64,000 nucleotides of DNA from Peltaster fructicola (taxonomy: Eukaryota > Ascomycota > Dothideomycetes): the NCBI GenBank assembly GCA_001592805.2, contig CP051139.1, positions 1,240,001 through 1,304,000 on the forward strand, written 5' to 3'. The notes beneath the pieces are model-generated. The model ran no database searches. It was not told the origin of the DNA and was given only the letters and a program-made list of their open reading frames with translations. A program made the position numbers and the translations under genes. Shown here in pieces: positions 1-13,414 of the stretch (positions within the stretch are counted from its first letter, which is position 1; each line of letters starts with the position of its first letter).

Positions 1-2547
1 ATATCGGCTATCATGGGATCGATCTTCGCCAACGTCGGAATGGTCTACTGCGCACAACTTGCGAATATGACCGTCGGGCTAGCCTATATCCGCACGTTCT
101 TGAGCGCATTCCTTACCGGACTGGCTATAGCGACAGCCGTCTCCCTTTTCATCTTCCCAAGCACAAGCCGGACTGTGATCTTCGAGGACACCGTTAAGTA
201 TGTCGGAGCGATACGTACGGCGCTGAAAGCCAACGTCACGTACATCCAGAGCCTGGAGCATGTGGATATGTTCACCACGAAGAGGACTGAGACACTGCGC
301 CATCGTTCTCAACGGGCACCGGAGGTAGAAGCCTTGAAGAATTCCATCCGCGGTCTATCTGCCACCGCATCCAAATTCGAAAGCGATCTTCCCTTTGCCA
401 AGAGAGAGGTTGACATCGGCTATCTCGGACCAGATGATCTACAGAATCTCTCGCGACGCCTTCGACTAGTCTTCATCCCACTGGTTGGACTTAGCTGTCT
501 TTCTGACATGTTCGAACGCTCAGGAAAGGATCATGGCTGGGATGACGATACAAGTCAGGACTTCGAGCATGCTCGTAAGCTACAAGCCATCGCAGAATGG
601 CATGAGCTTGTGAGGCTGATCAAAGACCCTTTTGAGTCTGTATCTGCTCTGATCGACCAAGGTCTTGAGCATGTTCTGATTCGATTGAGGCTTGCTTCTC
701 CACACAAGATCGTAGACATCGAGGCCGATGATAACGACCTTGTGCCAGGTCGCGACGATCTGCTGGAACGATTACACTCTAAATTGAAAGTGGTCCATGA
801 CAGAAGGACGGAGATTCTAGTTGGCTGGTGTAAGGTGCATGGCGTTGAGGTGACAGCAGAGTACTTCAGAAATCCCGAGGCCGAGAACAAGAAGTTTCAG
901 GAGCTTCTCGATGTACAGACTGGAACGCCAGAAGCCAAGTCCATGCGTATGCAACTTTACCTTCTGCTCTACATGGAGTTTCTTTTGAGGTCCATAGGTC
1001 GACGTACAGAAGACTTGATCCTTTTCGCGGAAGGTCTCCGGACCTCTGGCAAGCTCAGCAAGCGACGACTGGTAGTTCCTGGGTCTAAGAGGATGATCAA
1101 ATGGTTGAAGAGCACCTTCGATGGCGAAGCGAACCAGCAAGAAGATCATAACGTCGAGGACAGTCACGGTCCTGCTGTCCGCTATGGCGTCGGCTTCCAG
1201 AAGAAGAAAGATCCTATGCATCTGCCTCCTGCAAACACATGGGAGCGTTTCAGCGACCGCATACGCAAGATTGCTGCCATTCTGCGCTCTCCTCAGAGCG
1301 GATTTGGGTTCAGGGTTGCATGTGCGACTATGTCCGTTGCCATCATAGCATTTCTTAGGGAGACTCAGCCTTTCTACACTCGAAATCGACTCTTCTGGGC
1401 TCAGATCATGATCGCAATTGGTATGCAGCCGACAGCAACGGATTCCTTGAAGACGTCACTCTTTCGCATCTTGGGAACTGCCATCGCCATGCTGGTTGCT
1501 TGGGTCAACTGGTACATCGTTGATGGCATACCTGGAGGTATCATACCCTTCTACTTCGTCTTCCTGCATCTCGGGCCCTGGATCATCGTTAACCATCCCA
1601 AATATACAACGCTTGGCATGATCGGGCCGATAACTGTAACGCTCATCGTTGGGTACAGCCTACAGACGCTCAAAATTGGCGAGGCAGCAGCGCAGATTTC
1701 TGGACAACAGTACTTTCCAGTGTATGAGCTTGGTCCTGTTCGTCTCGCGACTGTCCTTGGAGGTCTCTTCGTGGCCTGGATCTGGACTGTGTTCCCATAT
1801 CCGGTGACGGAGCATCAAGAACAGAAGGCCAGCCTTGGACATACCCTCTATTTGCTAGCCCACTACTATTCTGCCATGCATGAGACTGTGCAGGCCCGGC
1901 TACGGGGTCTCGATGTGCAGGATAGTGGATTCCGCCTGAACAGTGTCCTGGAGAAGACACGACGGAACATCTGGATGAAGTGCAATGCATTGCTAGCTGG
2001 ACTTCGGCTGAGGACAGTCGTCATGAAATATGACATTCCTTTCGGCGGTAAATTTCCAAGAAAGCAGTACGAAGACATCACAGAACTGCTGCAGAGCATG
2101 CTCAACTTCATGGTGCTGATTAGCTACGCTTCAACGACCTTCAACGACATGAAGGATGCAAGTGAGTCGCAGACATCAAAGTCAGAATGGTTGAGGGCAT
2201 TCAGACAGCTTGTGGCGCATACGAGCGATACTTCGCACAACATCGCCACTCTGCTATCGCTACTGGGGTCATCAGTGAGCAACAGTGAGCCGCTTCCACC
2301 ATACCTGAAGGTCCCAGAGCCTTTTCAGATGTCTGAGCAGCTGGAACAGCTCGACAGCGACATCTTGAGTGTGAGGCATGTCGCAGAACCCGGTTACAGC
2401 ACGTTCGCTGTGACACAGCTGGCATTGAAGTTCCTACATGACGACCTAGAAGTCCTTGTGCCCGCCATAAAGGAGCTAGTTGGGGAGCTGGACTTCTCCT
2501 TCAACATTGTCGAACCGACAGGCGATGAGACGCGGCATTCTGATTGA
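1..2547 (+). CDS. ArAE/FUSC-type membrane transporter (5' partial)
   Basis: Large multi-pass membrane protein of the fungal family that combines a putative ER transporter 6TM N-terminal domain, a fusaric-acid-resistance-like (FUSC/ArAE) core and a DUF2421-type C-terminus. The frame is open to the first base of the window, so the start lies outside and at least 848 residues are present; the first ATG inside is at 13. Hydrophobic helices occur at the N-terminus (about residues 25-50) and as a six-helix bundle around residues 430-610, the usual two-halves layout. A long charged cytoplasmic loop separates them. Relatives export aromatic or organic acids across membranes; the substrate here is unknown. 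It ends 205 bp before a lactonase gene on the same strand, which together with the monooxygenase beyond suggests aromatic-compound handling, by inference only. No intron is evident in the part seen. Family assignment is from sequence pattern. Confidence 0.85.
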   Translation: MSAIMGSIFANVGMVYCAQLANMTVGLAYIRTFLSAFLTGLAIATAVSLFIFPSTSRTVIFEDTVKYVGAIRTALKANVTYIQSLEHVDMFTTKRTETLRHRSQRAPEVEALKNSIRGLSATASKFESDLPFAKREVDIGYLGPDDLQNLSRRLRLVFIPLVGLSCLSDMFERSGKDHGWDDDTSQDFEHARKLQAIAEWHELVRLIKDPFESVSALIDQGLEHVLIRLRLASPHKIVDIEADDNDLVPGRDDLLERLHSKLKVVHDRRTEILVGWCKVHGVEVTAEYFRNPEAENKKFQELLDVQTGTPEAKSMRMQLYLLLYMEFLLRSIGRRTEDLILFAEGLRTSGKLSKRRLVVPGSKRMIKWLKSTFDGEANQQEDHNVEDSHGPAVRYGVGFQKKKDPMHLPPANTWERFSDRIRKIAAILRSPQSGFGFRVACATMSVAIIAFLRETQPFYTRNRLFWAQIMIAIGMQPTATDSLKTSLFRILGTAIAMLVAWVNWYIVDGIPGGIIPFYFVFLHLGPWIIVNHPKYTTLGMIGPITVTLIVGYSLQTLKIGEAAAQISGQQYFPVYELGPVRLATVLGGLFVAWIWTVFPYPVTEHQEQKASLGHTLYLLAHYYSAMHETVQARLRGLDVQDSGFRLNSVLEKTRRNIWMKCNALLAGLRLRTVVMKYDIPFGGKFPRKQYEDITELLQSMLNFMVLISYASTTFNDMKDASESQTSKSEWLRAFRQLVAHTSDTSHNIATLLSLLGSSVSNSEPLPPYLKVPEPFQMSEQLEQLDSDILSVRHVAEPGYSTFAVTQLALKFLHDDLEVLVPAIKELVGELDFSFNIVEPTGDETRHSD

Positions 2548-2696
2548 ACAGAGTGCGCTTCGCTTATTGCCAAACTTCGTGTGTTGCCGATGCTGTGCAG
2601 TTGTCGGCATATGAAATGGTATGCTGTGGATCAGACCGACATGACTGATACGGATATTTGATTTACTGAATGCTGCAATCACTTCTCCATAAGCGG

Positions 2697-2704
2697 CATA
2701 TAAG
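2697..2704 (+). promoter_or_regulatory. TATA-like box before lactonase gene
   Basis: An ATATAAGG-type sequence lies about 50 bp upstream of the ATG at 2753, at a spacing where fungal core promoters often carry TATA elements. Sequence match only; activity is not shown. Confidence 0.35.
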
Positions 2705-2752
2705 GTCTTTGGTACACTGACACTGCAGGTAAGCTCACTTCGGCATCACAAT

Positions 2753-3987
2753 ATGGTCAACATCACCGTCGTTGATCTCTTGAGCTTGGCAACCAGCATC
2801 CCATATGCTAACCAGCTTGCCTCTATAGCAAACGCTTCTACAGATCATGTCTCCTTCCTCTCTTACGACAAGGCGTTCGTCGATGAGGTCGTTGGCACAA
2901 GCCCGACCCAACAACTAGTCACAGAGGAATCATGGGCGGCCTTCCACGAAGCTGGTATCTACAACATCGCAACAGGCAAGCTATACGCTACGAGCAACCG
3001 AGACAGCCTGACCAACTCGATCAATGTCACTGTTATAGACATCCACAACAACATTGCCATAAGCTCGGTCCATTATCCGAATCTTACACTGGCCAACGGC
3101 GGCGCGGCATTCTATCCTGTAGGGAGTCCTCCAACAAGTAGCGATGGGCAAGCTATAGTCTTCTGCGATCAGGGAGATCTCGAGAACCCTTCACAGCTCG
3201 TGCTGGTCGATCCAGCCAACAACACAAGCAAGGTGCTGCTCAACAGCTTCTTTGGTCGCAACTTCACCTCGATCAACGATATTGAGCAGCATCCCTATAC
3301 AGGTGATCTGTGGTTCACGGACCCTAGTTATGGATTCTGGCAGTCTTGTAAGTGCAACAATGGTGATAAAGTATATGCTGACCAGTCGTTAGTCCGACCA
3401 TCTGCAGCCATAAGACCTCAGGTGGGTATCTGATTGTGTATACCACTCGATGCTGACTTCACCTCAGGTGTATCGCTTTGAACCAGATACAGGTGTAGTC
3501 CAAGCTGTTGCAGACGGCTTCGTTGCACCAAACGGAATCGAGTTCAGTCCAGATTACAAGCATGTCTATGTCACCGACACGGGCGCCGTCACCTATCCGA
3601 GTGGAATGAACCTGTCAGGCCCAGCTAATATCTACCGATTCGATATCACACCAGACCGTAAACGACTCGAGAACCGACAACTGTTTGCATACGCCATGAA
3701 TGGCCTCCCTGATGGTATTCACACCGATACGAGAGGCAACGTCTACTCGGGGACAGGGAACGGTATCAATGTGTAAGTCGAATCTTACACGGCTATGCAG
3801 TTCTGCGCTGACCTTTGCTAGCTGGAACCCAGAAGGCGTACTGATTGGCAACTTCGCCGTCGCTGGTGGCATTGCCAACTTCGCCTTTGTGCCCGGAGGC
3901 ATCTACATGTTCAACGAGAAGAAGCTTTTCTTCGTCTCCATCAAGGCACAAGGTAGGACAGTGAGAAGGGATTTCGGTCTGTACTGA
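2753..3987 (+). CDS. SMP-30/gluconolactonase-like protein
   Basis: Predicted six-bladed beta-propeller lactonase-type hydrolase (SMP-30/gluconolactonase/LRE family), 379 aa. Three exons fit: 2753-3421, 3468-3772 and 3822-3987. Both introns have GT..AG ends and CTGAC branch sites, and the frame runs through. Family hallmarks are present in order: the NDIEQHP..LWFTDPSYG metal-site strand, the APNGIEFSPD..VYVTDT strand, and the GLPDGI..D..GNVYSGTGNG strand, followed by W-P-E-G-x-x-I. These supply the Asn and Asp ligands that bind a divalent cation in known members. Several N-glycosylation-type NxT/S sites occur in the first third, and the N-terminus is moderately hydrophobic, but no clear signal peptide is visible. 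Family members open sugar or aromatic lactones. It converges on a FAD monooxygenase 216 bp away, which may supply a lactone-yielding substrate (inference). The last exon could be slightly different if a further 3' intron exists. Confidence 0.85.
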
Positions 3988-4203
3988 GACTTCACGGTCG
4001 ACCGTTATTGTTGTCCTTCGATAGTCGCCACTCACGATCTGGTCTGTGCTATCCATCCTCCACTGAAGGACGGTTCATTAAAGGTGGTCAAACCAGAGAC
4101 CATGAGAAGTCGAGATTGGATTTCTATAAGACCAACTACCCCTTTGCGTCTTGAGAGCCTCGCCGCCAACGTTACTGCACATTCGAGACGTGCGTGCTAT
4201 CGA

Positions 4204-5973
<1,770 letters not shown>

Positions 5974-6675
5974 CGTCTGAAGGAATAAGTGTAGAAGTGG
6001 AAGATGTACAGCACATTGAGCTCGCAGCAAGCAGGGGCTTTTATTCCTCGAAGAGACTGAACGTGCCTCTGATTACGAATGGTGCTCAGTCGGCATGAGG
6101 CAGAATGACAAGAGCGAGATGTGCTGATCTCGCTGCCGCATCGTAGGAATTTGGTCCGAGCAGGTCAAATCTCACTGGTCAATCGTGATGGCGAAGCTAT
6201 GCGAGCGGACGAAGCATGGACGAAAAACAGCACTGCGCTCGACAGAATGCCCGGCGTCGGGGCTTGTCACCGGCGCCATGCTCGGCTACTGAATCCGTCC
6301 TGTCCTCCAACGAACGAAACATACTGATCAGATGATGACTATGCTGCATCGAAGTCGCGAAGGGAAAAAAATGAAGCCTTGTTGTCAGCCACGTCGGCCG
6401 AAGCCAGTAGACATGTATTGTCCACCTCGGGTATCACAAGCCGACTCATGCTGCCAGCCCAATGGTACAAGATGTGATCACCCGCAGCACAAGCCTGGTC
6501 AGCACGCTCACTCGGGTGCTGAGCACCGGACAAAACTGACTCCCGATGTGCGAGATGATGGCATTTTTTGCTACGTTGCCCTGAGGGCGTCATAGCCATC
6601 GACACATGCTTCCACGCCACTCATCACTGATATCTGTTGGTAACGGAGCTTTGCAACATCGCTTTGCAGCTGTGT
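5974..6675. other. Intergenic: 5' side of monooxygenase
   Basis: About 700 bp between the 5' end of the FAD monooxygenase and the 3' end of the Thr-rich gene. An AATAAAAG-type element at 6038-6045 (minus strand) lies about 65 bp before the monooxygenase ATG and may be its core promoter. Short ORFs here have no recognisable protein pattern. No repeat or RNA gene was seen. Confidence 0.5.
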
Positions 6676-7959
6676 TTACTGTGGGTCGGTGGCCACCAAC
6701 GGCAGGATTATGCCCAAGGTCGCCTTGTCGTTTGGCGAGCCACAACCGGTGACGGTGGTCTTCAAGTAGCAGGATCTAGGCAAGAATCAGCAAAAAGCAT
6801 CGGTGGGCCATGACCAGCATTGACTTACCCTTGAGTCGCGCCGTTGTCTGGGCTGTTGTACAGCTGTACGCCGTTAGCTGTGCTTCGACTGCTTTCCCAA
6901 GTTACTTACAACGGCACCGCAGGTAGTGTTTGTGCTGCTGCCGAAGCCCTTGGCATTGTAGTAGGCACATTCATTGACGCAGTCATTGAAGTTTGAGCAG
7001 GTCGTGCCTTGGAATGGTGTCGGTGGAGCCTGACCCTGGTAGCAGAAGAAGTTCTGGATGTCATGTCCATTGAAGTCCAAGCTTGAGTATGCTCCGAAAG
7101 TCTGTGTTGGGTTGGCTGGAGCAACATAGGTGCTTGTAGGGCTTGGCAGCACCGTGAATGTGCTGGTGTAGTACTGAGTTCCAGAGTAAGTGCTGTAGCT
7201 TGTGCTTGTTGTTGTCACGGTGACAGTGGTATATGCAGTGCTGGCCACAGTGGAAGTGATCTGATGGATTAGTTTGACATATACTTGGGATAGAGAACAA
7301 CTCACGGTTCCTGTTGGTGCAGTCGAAGTTGTGGTGGAGATCTAGGAGGAGTCAGCATAGATCGTCAGTGTGAAGATTCTTGTTTCACCTTCGTTGGCGT
7401 CGGAATATTCAAGCAGCTACAGGCGGAGCTGAGGTCGGTCTGTACGAACTGCGTGAGACAGATGGGTGTTCCGATAGGAGGTGGAGATGGGATCGTCGTT
7501 GTGGTGCACTTAGTTGTGGTTTGAGCGACTCGTTTGGCATTGCCATAAGCAGATGAGCCTTGAATGACTGTTGCTCCTAAAGCACAAGTGCTGGTGACAG
7601 ACACAGCTACGACTGGGTATACTGTGGTTGTGGACGATACCACTGCGGTCGAGGTTGTTGTCACAGTGTCAGTCGATGAGACGGTGGTCGTCGTCGTCAC
7701 TGGGCAAGGTGTTGTTGTCTCCGTGACAGTCTTAAGAAAGTCAGCGAGATGTCTGATGTCAAGCATTGCCTCCTACCTTGGTCGTCTCGCTGATATGCAG
7801 ATACGATGAGCAGAATGGTGTGGCAACGGCCTGCTCATGCATGATCGTGACGATGGTGTTGACGGCATTGCAATTGAGGAGTCCATTTCTATTGACCAGC
7901 GGCTCAGGGACAGCAACGACTGCGACTGCGAAGAGCAGTGCGAAGGTAGAAGACTTCAT
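6676..7959 (-). CDS. Secreted Thr-rich protein with Cys-rich C-terminal domain
   Basis: Predicted secreted or cell-surface protein, 348 aa, in six exons: 7777-7959, 7389-7730, 7306-7341, 6910-7260, 6829-6863 and 6676-6775. All introns are GT-AG and 45-53 bp, and the phases agree. Residues 1-17 form a signal peptide (MKSSTFALLFAVAVVAV). Then follow two Thr/Ser/Val-rich stretches (TTTTTVSSTDTVTTTS-like), typical of heavily O-mannosylated wall proteins, with a Cys-containing segment between them. The C-terminal 110 residues hold eight or so cysteines with aromatic and Asn spacing (FFCYQG..C.NFNDCVNECAYYN..CGAV..C), which resembles apple/PAN-like domains in fungal surface proteins. That domain call is tentative. 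No convincing GPI-anchor signal is present. Two exons are only 35-36 nt, so automated gene prediction may miss them. Likely role is wall interaction or adhesion; substrate unknown. Confidence 0.75.
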
Positions 7960-8959
7960 GTTGGTGGTCGACGTGAACTAGGAGACCTGCTCCTCATCGG
8001 CCTCACGAAAGCCATTACTTTATACCAGAGCACAGTTGCAGTATAGTTCGTGGAACCTTTCGATGGCTTCTTCGAAGTATTCAATAGATCCATTTTGCTG
8101 CAAACTCAAGCTCGGACAAGCGATACGCAGGAGAAGCTTATGTCGTTGTACCTCGCGAGGTGTAGAGGGACGTCACGAAGCATTTCTATACCGGCCATGC
8201 TATCGATCGTGGCGTCGTCCTATGCTGTCTAGCCCAGCAGCCACGCTTGTTTCAAGCAATAGCTCGACGATTAGTGCCATCATGATCTCAGAAGCCTTGA
8301 CAAAGAAAGTTTGCTTCTTTCGACAGATGGTGCAACCTTGCAAAAGGTGAAATGTATCGAAAGTGCCTCGCGTGTAATCGTGCTCGCATAAAATGACGAC
8401 AGACCACGTTGTTGTCGGGCATTCCACGAGCTCGGGAGTCCTCGGGCGGCCACTGTTGAAAGTCTATTTCACCCATAGAGACCATTTTTGGAGTACCTAT
8501 CCAAGAAGGGATGACGGAAGCGCCATACTCGCTCGGAACAGCAGTTCGTTCTGCATCACTGTAGCTGCGGAGCATCATCAGTTCAGGACATCCAGAAGAA
8601 CACTTGACTCGTGCTCCTGACAACTCTCATCGTACTTTGCAGCCCGGATCGAGCACCGCCCTGCAGCTAACATAGCACGATTGGCGCAGCTGAACACATC
8701 ATGGTTGTAATAAGTTTTCGTCTCCTTCTGGCCTATGCGTACCGCCTCAACAATATATTCGACAACTCTCTATAACAACAAGCAAAGAAAGGCTGACGTC
8801 CAGGTAACCATATCTTCAGCCAGAGCCAAGTCCAGACTCCAATCGCAGGAAGCGTCAATATGTCAGTCCAGTCGTGTTGCCACGCCGCGATCCTGAGACG
8901 GAGTCTGCAGTACAGTATCTTAGGAGCCTCCTGGCTCCACACACTCATCCAGTAAGTAT
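7960..8959. other. Intergenic, 1.0 kb
   Basis: Lies between the 5' end of the Thr-rich gene and the 3' end of the zinc-finger gene. A TATAAA box on the minus strand at 8019-8024 is noted separately. Several short ORFs occur on both strands (for example 8288-8623 minus), but none has a recognisable motif or convincing start. No repeat or RNA gene was seen. Confidence 0.5.
8019..8024 (-). promoter_or_regulatory. TATA box of Thr-rich secreted protein gene
   Basis: An exact TATAAA on the minus strand lies about 60 bp upstream of the ATG at 7959. Such a clear TATA box is common for regulated, highly expressed surface-protein genes. Sequence evidence only. Confidence 0.45.
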
Positions 8960-10385
8960 TCAGAAGTGAGAATAACCATAGGTATCAGAGCCAGACGGTC
9001 CAGCATCATAAGTGCCTGTCCAGAGAGCTTCAGGGAAGTCATCAAAGCCCACTACGTCTGAAGTTTCGACAGTACTTGGTTTCCTGCGCTGTGATGGACC
9101 GGCTTTGTTCGAAGAACTCTTACGCTTGCGTCCAGTCCTCTTCGATGCTTGTGCGGTCTGCTCGTTGGCTTCCTTCCATCCGTGGACTCGCTTCATATGA
9201 TCTCGAAGGTTGTACAGCCGTGGAAAGCCTCGATCAGGATCACTTCTTTCACATCCAGGGTATTCGCATAGATATGGACATTTGCCGTGTCCATGCATTC
9301 CATGTGCTTCTCTTTCATGCCTGAGCAGGCAAGCGGTGGATGAGAATACTTGCTTGGAGCAAGCTTCAATCTTACATCTGAAAGGCTTGAGGTGTGAGTC
9401 GATGAATTTACTAGGACAGTTAGCTGCATCGTGCGCAATCTTGCATGGAGGCGTACTCGTAATTGCACTTGAGCTTGTTTGGTGCATGGTTGCACGACTC
9501 CTTGCCCTCGAAGGGACAGTGATATAGACCATCGGCTGCCGGTTCCTGGTTGTAGAGTGGATCCGTCCGGTGTCGTCCCTCGTCGGGCTCTGTATGGTTA
9601 GACAAACTTGGTGTTGTCTTCACGATCACAGGTACGGTGCGCTCGCCAGCGAGATCCAGACCATTCCATGGTGTCGTCCTGGTTTCAGGTGCGACAGGCA
9701 CTTGGGCAGACATATCGATGAAAGCAGTGAAGTCGTCCGCAACAGGATCTAACACGACGGTCCTTCCAGGCAGAGAGGTGCTGCGGTCCATGTATGTGAA
9801 TGTGGTCTCTGGTGGCATATAGGCCGGAGCCGTGGTATCAACAGCAGGCCTGGCACGCACGGTCCGAGTAGGCATGTTGGTCGTTCTACCAGGCAGGCTG
9901 GAGCCTCGACTCCTGGATACAGTCCTCGACAGATCCACGAATGTAACATCTGGCATGTTGCTTCCGTATGGCATTGTTCGTCCATGATAGCAGCCATAGT
10001 CTCCTGACAGGAAAGACATCTCATTTGGCAGTTGTGGTAAGGTCTCGGCCTCAGAAATAGTGTTCAATGTACGAGCGCTTTGGCTAACAAAGCTCTGCGC
10101 AGGCGACATTGCCTCATTTACAGTTCCGGGTTGCCATGTACTATAGTCCTGCGGAAGCATTGGTCCAGTAGATCGAAACACAGCTTCAGGCCATCCTGTA
10201 TGAGCGGGCAGCACAGTCACATTGTCCACGGGGTCTTGAATCCAAGCGTCATCCGAATGGTCCTGTCCCCAAGAGAGGCAACTCATGATGTCCGAGAAGG
10301 ACGAGTCTGAAGATGATTCCGGAGGTGTGAGGTATCCTTGATCAATGGTTGCGTCGATCTGATGTCTCCAGACATCCACGTCCAA
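8960..10385 (-). CDS. C2H2 zinc-finger transcription factor-like protein
   Basis: Putative DNA-binding regulator. Two exons are clear, 9457-10385 and 8960-9410, joined by a 46-bp intron with a GCTAAC branch site, giving at least 459 aa. The last 165 residues hold two C2H2 fingers: C-x4-C-x12-H-x4-H (FRCKIEACSKQ..LLRHEREAH) and C-x4-C..H-x3-H (YLCEYPGCE..LRDHMKRVH). A degenerate Cys/His cluster precedes them and a basic RTGRKRK nuclear-localisation-like tail follows. The N-terminal 290 residues are low complexity with repeated SLPGRT-type units (see findings). The start is unresolved. The first residue given corresponds to TTG, no ATG lies between it and the upstream in-frame stop, and a CTGAC..TAG acceptor just upstream (about 10437) suggests a short 5' exon. 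The first internal in-frame ATG is at 10286. Targets are unknown. Confidence 0.75.
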
Positions 10386-12095
10386 TGTATGTGCCAGCGA
10401 AAGATCAATCTCGTGGAGGGAGAACTTCTCGCTACAGTAGTAGTGTCAGTGAATGTACTCTCACAAATGTGAAGCAAGTATATCAGAAAGCAAACAAACG
10501 ATGTTAGTAGGCATTGGTCGTCTTGTGTTAGGGACTGCTGAACCTTGTGGAGTTGCGGAGCATGGTATGAACGGTGTCGCCGCCAGTCATCAAGGCCAAA
10601 GGAAGATGAAGCTCAACGAGGACCGGACCATGTTGTAGGTTAGTAGTGGCTGGTTTGACCAGAGACATGGTTGACGAGTATCATCATCCTCGAATATGGG
10701 CACGGCTGAGCAGTCCATTGGTGGACGCCCTCCTCTCATAGTCGTCAGCACGGTTGCTGTGCGCTCTCTAGACGTTTCCAGAACGGGTGAGATCCGCCCA
10801 ATGAGCAATCACGGGATCAGAGTCCTGGCTGGCTTCCAGATGTCCTGACAGGATAATAGGATAGAAAGAGAGTAATGGTCCGTTCGGCATGCAGTACTGA
10901 CGAGACATCATTTTGTCTCAAGTCAGATGTGATCTACAGATCCATCTCGGTATAATTTGGCCAAAGAACAGCAAGCAAGCATGGTCCAGTCAGTTGCGAT
11001 CCAGATGTTATGGTATCCAGCATGTTGATGATCCTGGCAATGCCATACCTTGAAGAACAACGCAGAAACAACAAAACAGCAATGAAGTCGTAACATAATT
11101 AAGTACCTGAATGAAAATGATCGATCGCGGTTGCGAATGGTCATCCTGAGTAGTCCTGTTCGATCGAGTGAAGGTCAAATGGCCTTCAGCGGTAGTTAGA
11201 GGTAGTGTCCAGTGGATCCTCAAGCAAGGTACGCTCCGGTAATGTCCAGTGTATGTGTCCAAGGATGATCTGCAAGTAGAAAGCTCTGTAAGAACACCTT
11301 TGGGCTATGATAGACAGCGAAAAAGGTTACGGGAAAGAACTAAGAGCAAGAAGGTGGGAATGCAGGTTGATATGGTGCCCAAACTGCACATGGGCGGGGC
11401 TTGTTGACAGCAGTTTTTTCTCATGCACGAGCGTTGGCATCGTGCTGAATCCAATGTTTGCTTGTGTTGGTGTGATATGTGCGAGAGGTGCTGATGGACA
11501 GGGGCCACGAAGATCATCCATTTGCCAGCTGCATGCATACGTGCATTAGCTCTTCATACAAGTCTGCCTTTGTGGTGATGCCACGTCAGAAGTGCAGCCA
11601 GCCAACGAATAGCTCTTGTGTACACCACTTCCTTGGAAGCAAATATCTGCAATCGCATCGTATGGACGGCAAAGATCCTGCTGATGACCACATTCAGTCT
11701 CATAAATGTTGTGATAGCGGTGTGTTGTCAAGCCTGATTCGCGCGTCACTCGGCGCGTATGGTTTCACACCGTGTCAGTGTCCGTTGGCGATGCCAGCGC
11801 ACCAGCACAACATCATAGCAAACATGTGTGACGATAGAGGCGCGAGTGCGTGGTTGAGATGAAGAATCTCCGATGAGTCGATGGATCTTGGTGTAAGTGA
11901 GATGATCTTCTTGATCTCCCTTGGTGGCCGTGAGCGCCCGACATTCGGGACGGACCATTTCCCGCCGAGCCTCACATGGACCCTAAGCTTAAACTTGTCC
12001 TGAGATGCAAGCTGGCTTTGGCGCAGCAGTAAACATTGGCGACTACATGATTCCACGATAATCATCGCATGTCAGGCATTCGGTTGCACTGATCC
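10386..12095. other. Long intergenic region, 1.7 kb
   Basis: Shared 5' region between the zinc-finger gene (minus) and ERV41 (plus). No ORF longer than about 130 codons is present, and none has a known motif. It probably holds the missing 5' exon and leader of the zinc-finger gene. No repeat, tRNA or element recognised. Confidence 0.5.
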
Positions 12096-13414
12096 ATGTC
12101 TGCCACAATGGCCTCCAACGGGAATATCGATGGCTTCCACACGCACGGTCTGGACGAGGACAACTTCGGCGAGTCGAAAGCCATGAAAACAGTAAGAGCA
12201 TTCGATGCATTCCCGAAGACGAAGACCTCCTACACACAACAGAGCAGCACAGGTGGCATCTGGACAGTCGCACTCGTTGTTATCAGCATATGGCTGGCAG
12301 GCACAGAACTCCTACGCTGGTGGACAGGCGAGACCACGCACACTTTCGACGTTGAAGCCGGCATTGGGCACGATCTTCAGATCAACTTCGACATGGTTGT
12401 AAAGATGCCGTGCGACTTCCTCAACGTCAACGTTCAAGATGCGAGTGGCGACAGAGTTCATGCAGGCATGGCATTGAAGAGCGACAACACCACATGGAAG
12501 CAATGGGAATCATATCACAAGGGTCATGCTTTAGGTGCTACGAAGGAGGAACGCCAAAACCTAGAGCATGGCGCCGCTGAGTATGGCGAGCAGGATGTTC
12601 ACGACTTCCTCCATGCGTCAAGAGGCCGAAAGAACTTCAGAAAAACACCAAGACTGCCCTGGGGTGTCGACGCGGACAGCTGCAGAATTGCTGGTAGCAT
12701 GCACACCACCAAGGTCCAAGGTGATTTCCACATTACTGCTATTGGTCACGGATATGCTGCCTGGGCACCGCATCTTCAGCATGACCGTATGTTTCTTGTT
12801 TCGCTTTGATAGCCAAGCTAACCTCAGCAGTGTTCAATTTCACCCACCATATCATGGAGCTCTCATTCGGACCATTTTATCCTTCGCTGGTCAATCCACT
12901 CGACAACACCTTAGCGTCGACTGAGCATCACTTCCACAAATTCCAATACTATCTGTCGGTGGTGCCCACTGTCTACACCACCGATGCGAATGCTCTCCGT
13001 CGACTGACACACAAAGAGCACGAATCGCCATCCTCGGGAGACGATGGACTCAAGCAGCATGCAAAGAGATACGCGAAGGACACCGTATTCACCAATCAGT
13101 ATGCTGTCACGGAGCAGAGTCATCCAGTAGACGAAAGATCGATTCCAGGCATATTCATCAAGTATGATATCGAGCCTATCATGCTCACCATTGCAGAAGA
13201 GTGGGCATCTCTGCCATCACTCTTCATTCGACTCGTCAATGTCATATCTGGAGTCTTGGTCGCCGGTGGTTGGCTTTACACCATGACAGAGTGGGCCAAA
13301 GAGATGCGAGCCAGAGGGCGCAGGCAAACCACATCATATGATGGCATCATTGGCGAGAAGGCACAACCTCAAGATTACACCAACGGTGGTTACGACAAGA
13401 AGGCTGGGTATTGA
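12096..13414 (+). CDS. ERV41: ER-Golgi cargo receptor subunit Erv41 (ERGIC2 family)
   Basis: COPII vesicle protein of the Erv41/Erv46 complex, which cycles between ER and Golgi and retrieves ER residents. 425 aa in two exons, 12096-12786 and about 12828-13414; the acceptor may be 3 nt further right (CAGCAG), changing one residue. The layout matches the family. There is a short cytosolic N-terminus with VRAFDAFPKT, a first transmembrane helix (about residues 54-73) and a large luminal domain with NVQDASGDR. FTHHIMELSFGPFYPSLVNPLD is the highly conserved luminal region. Then come VYTT..NQYAVTEQSH and PGIFIKYDIEPI, and a second helix near the C-terminus (IRLVNVISGVLVAGGWLY). The N- and C-terminal tails face the cytosol. 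Its partner Erv46 is not in this window. The ATG at 12105 (MASNG) is an alternative start. Confidence 0.92.

Noticed and set aside
8288-8623. 111-codon minus-strand ORF in the 8-9 kb gap.
   Set aside because: No ATG-led start of good context, no motif, and no continuation by splicing; probably chance.
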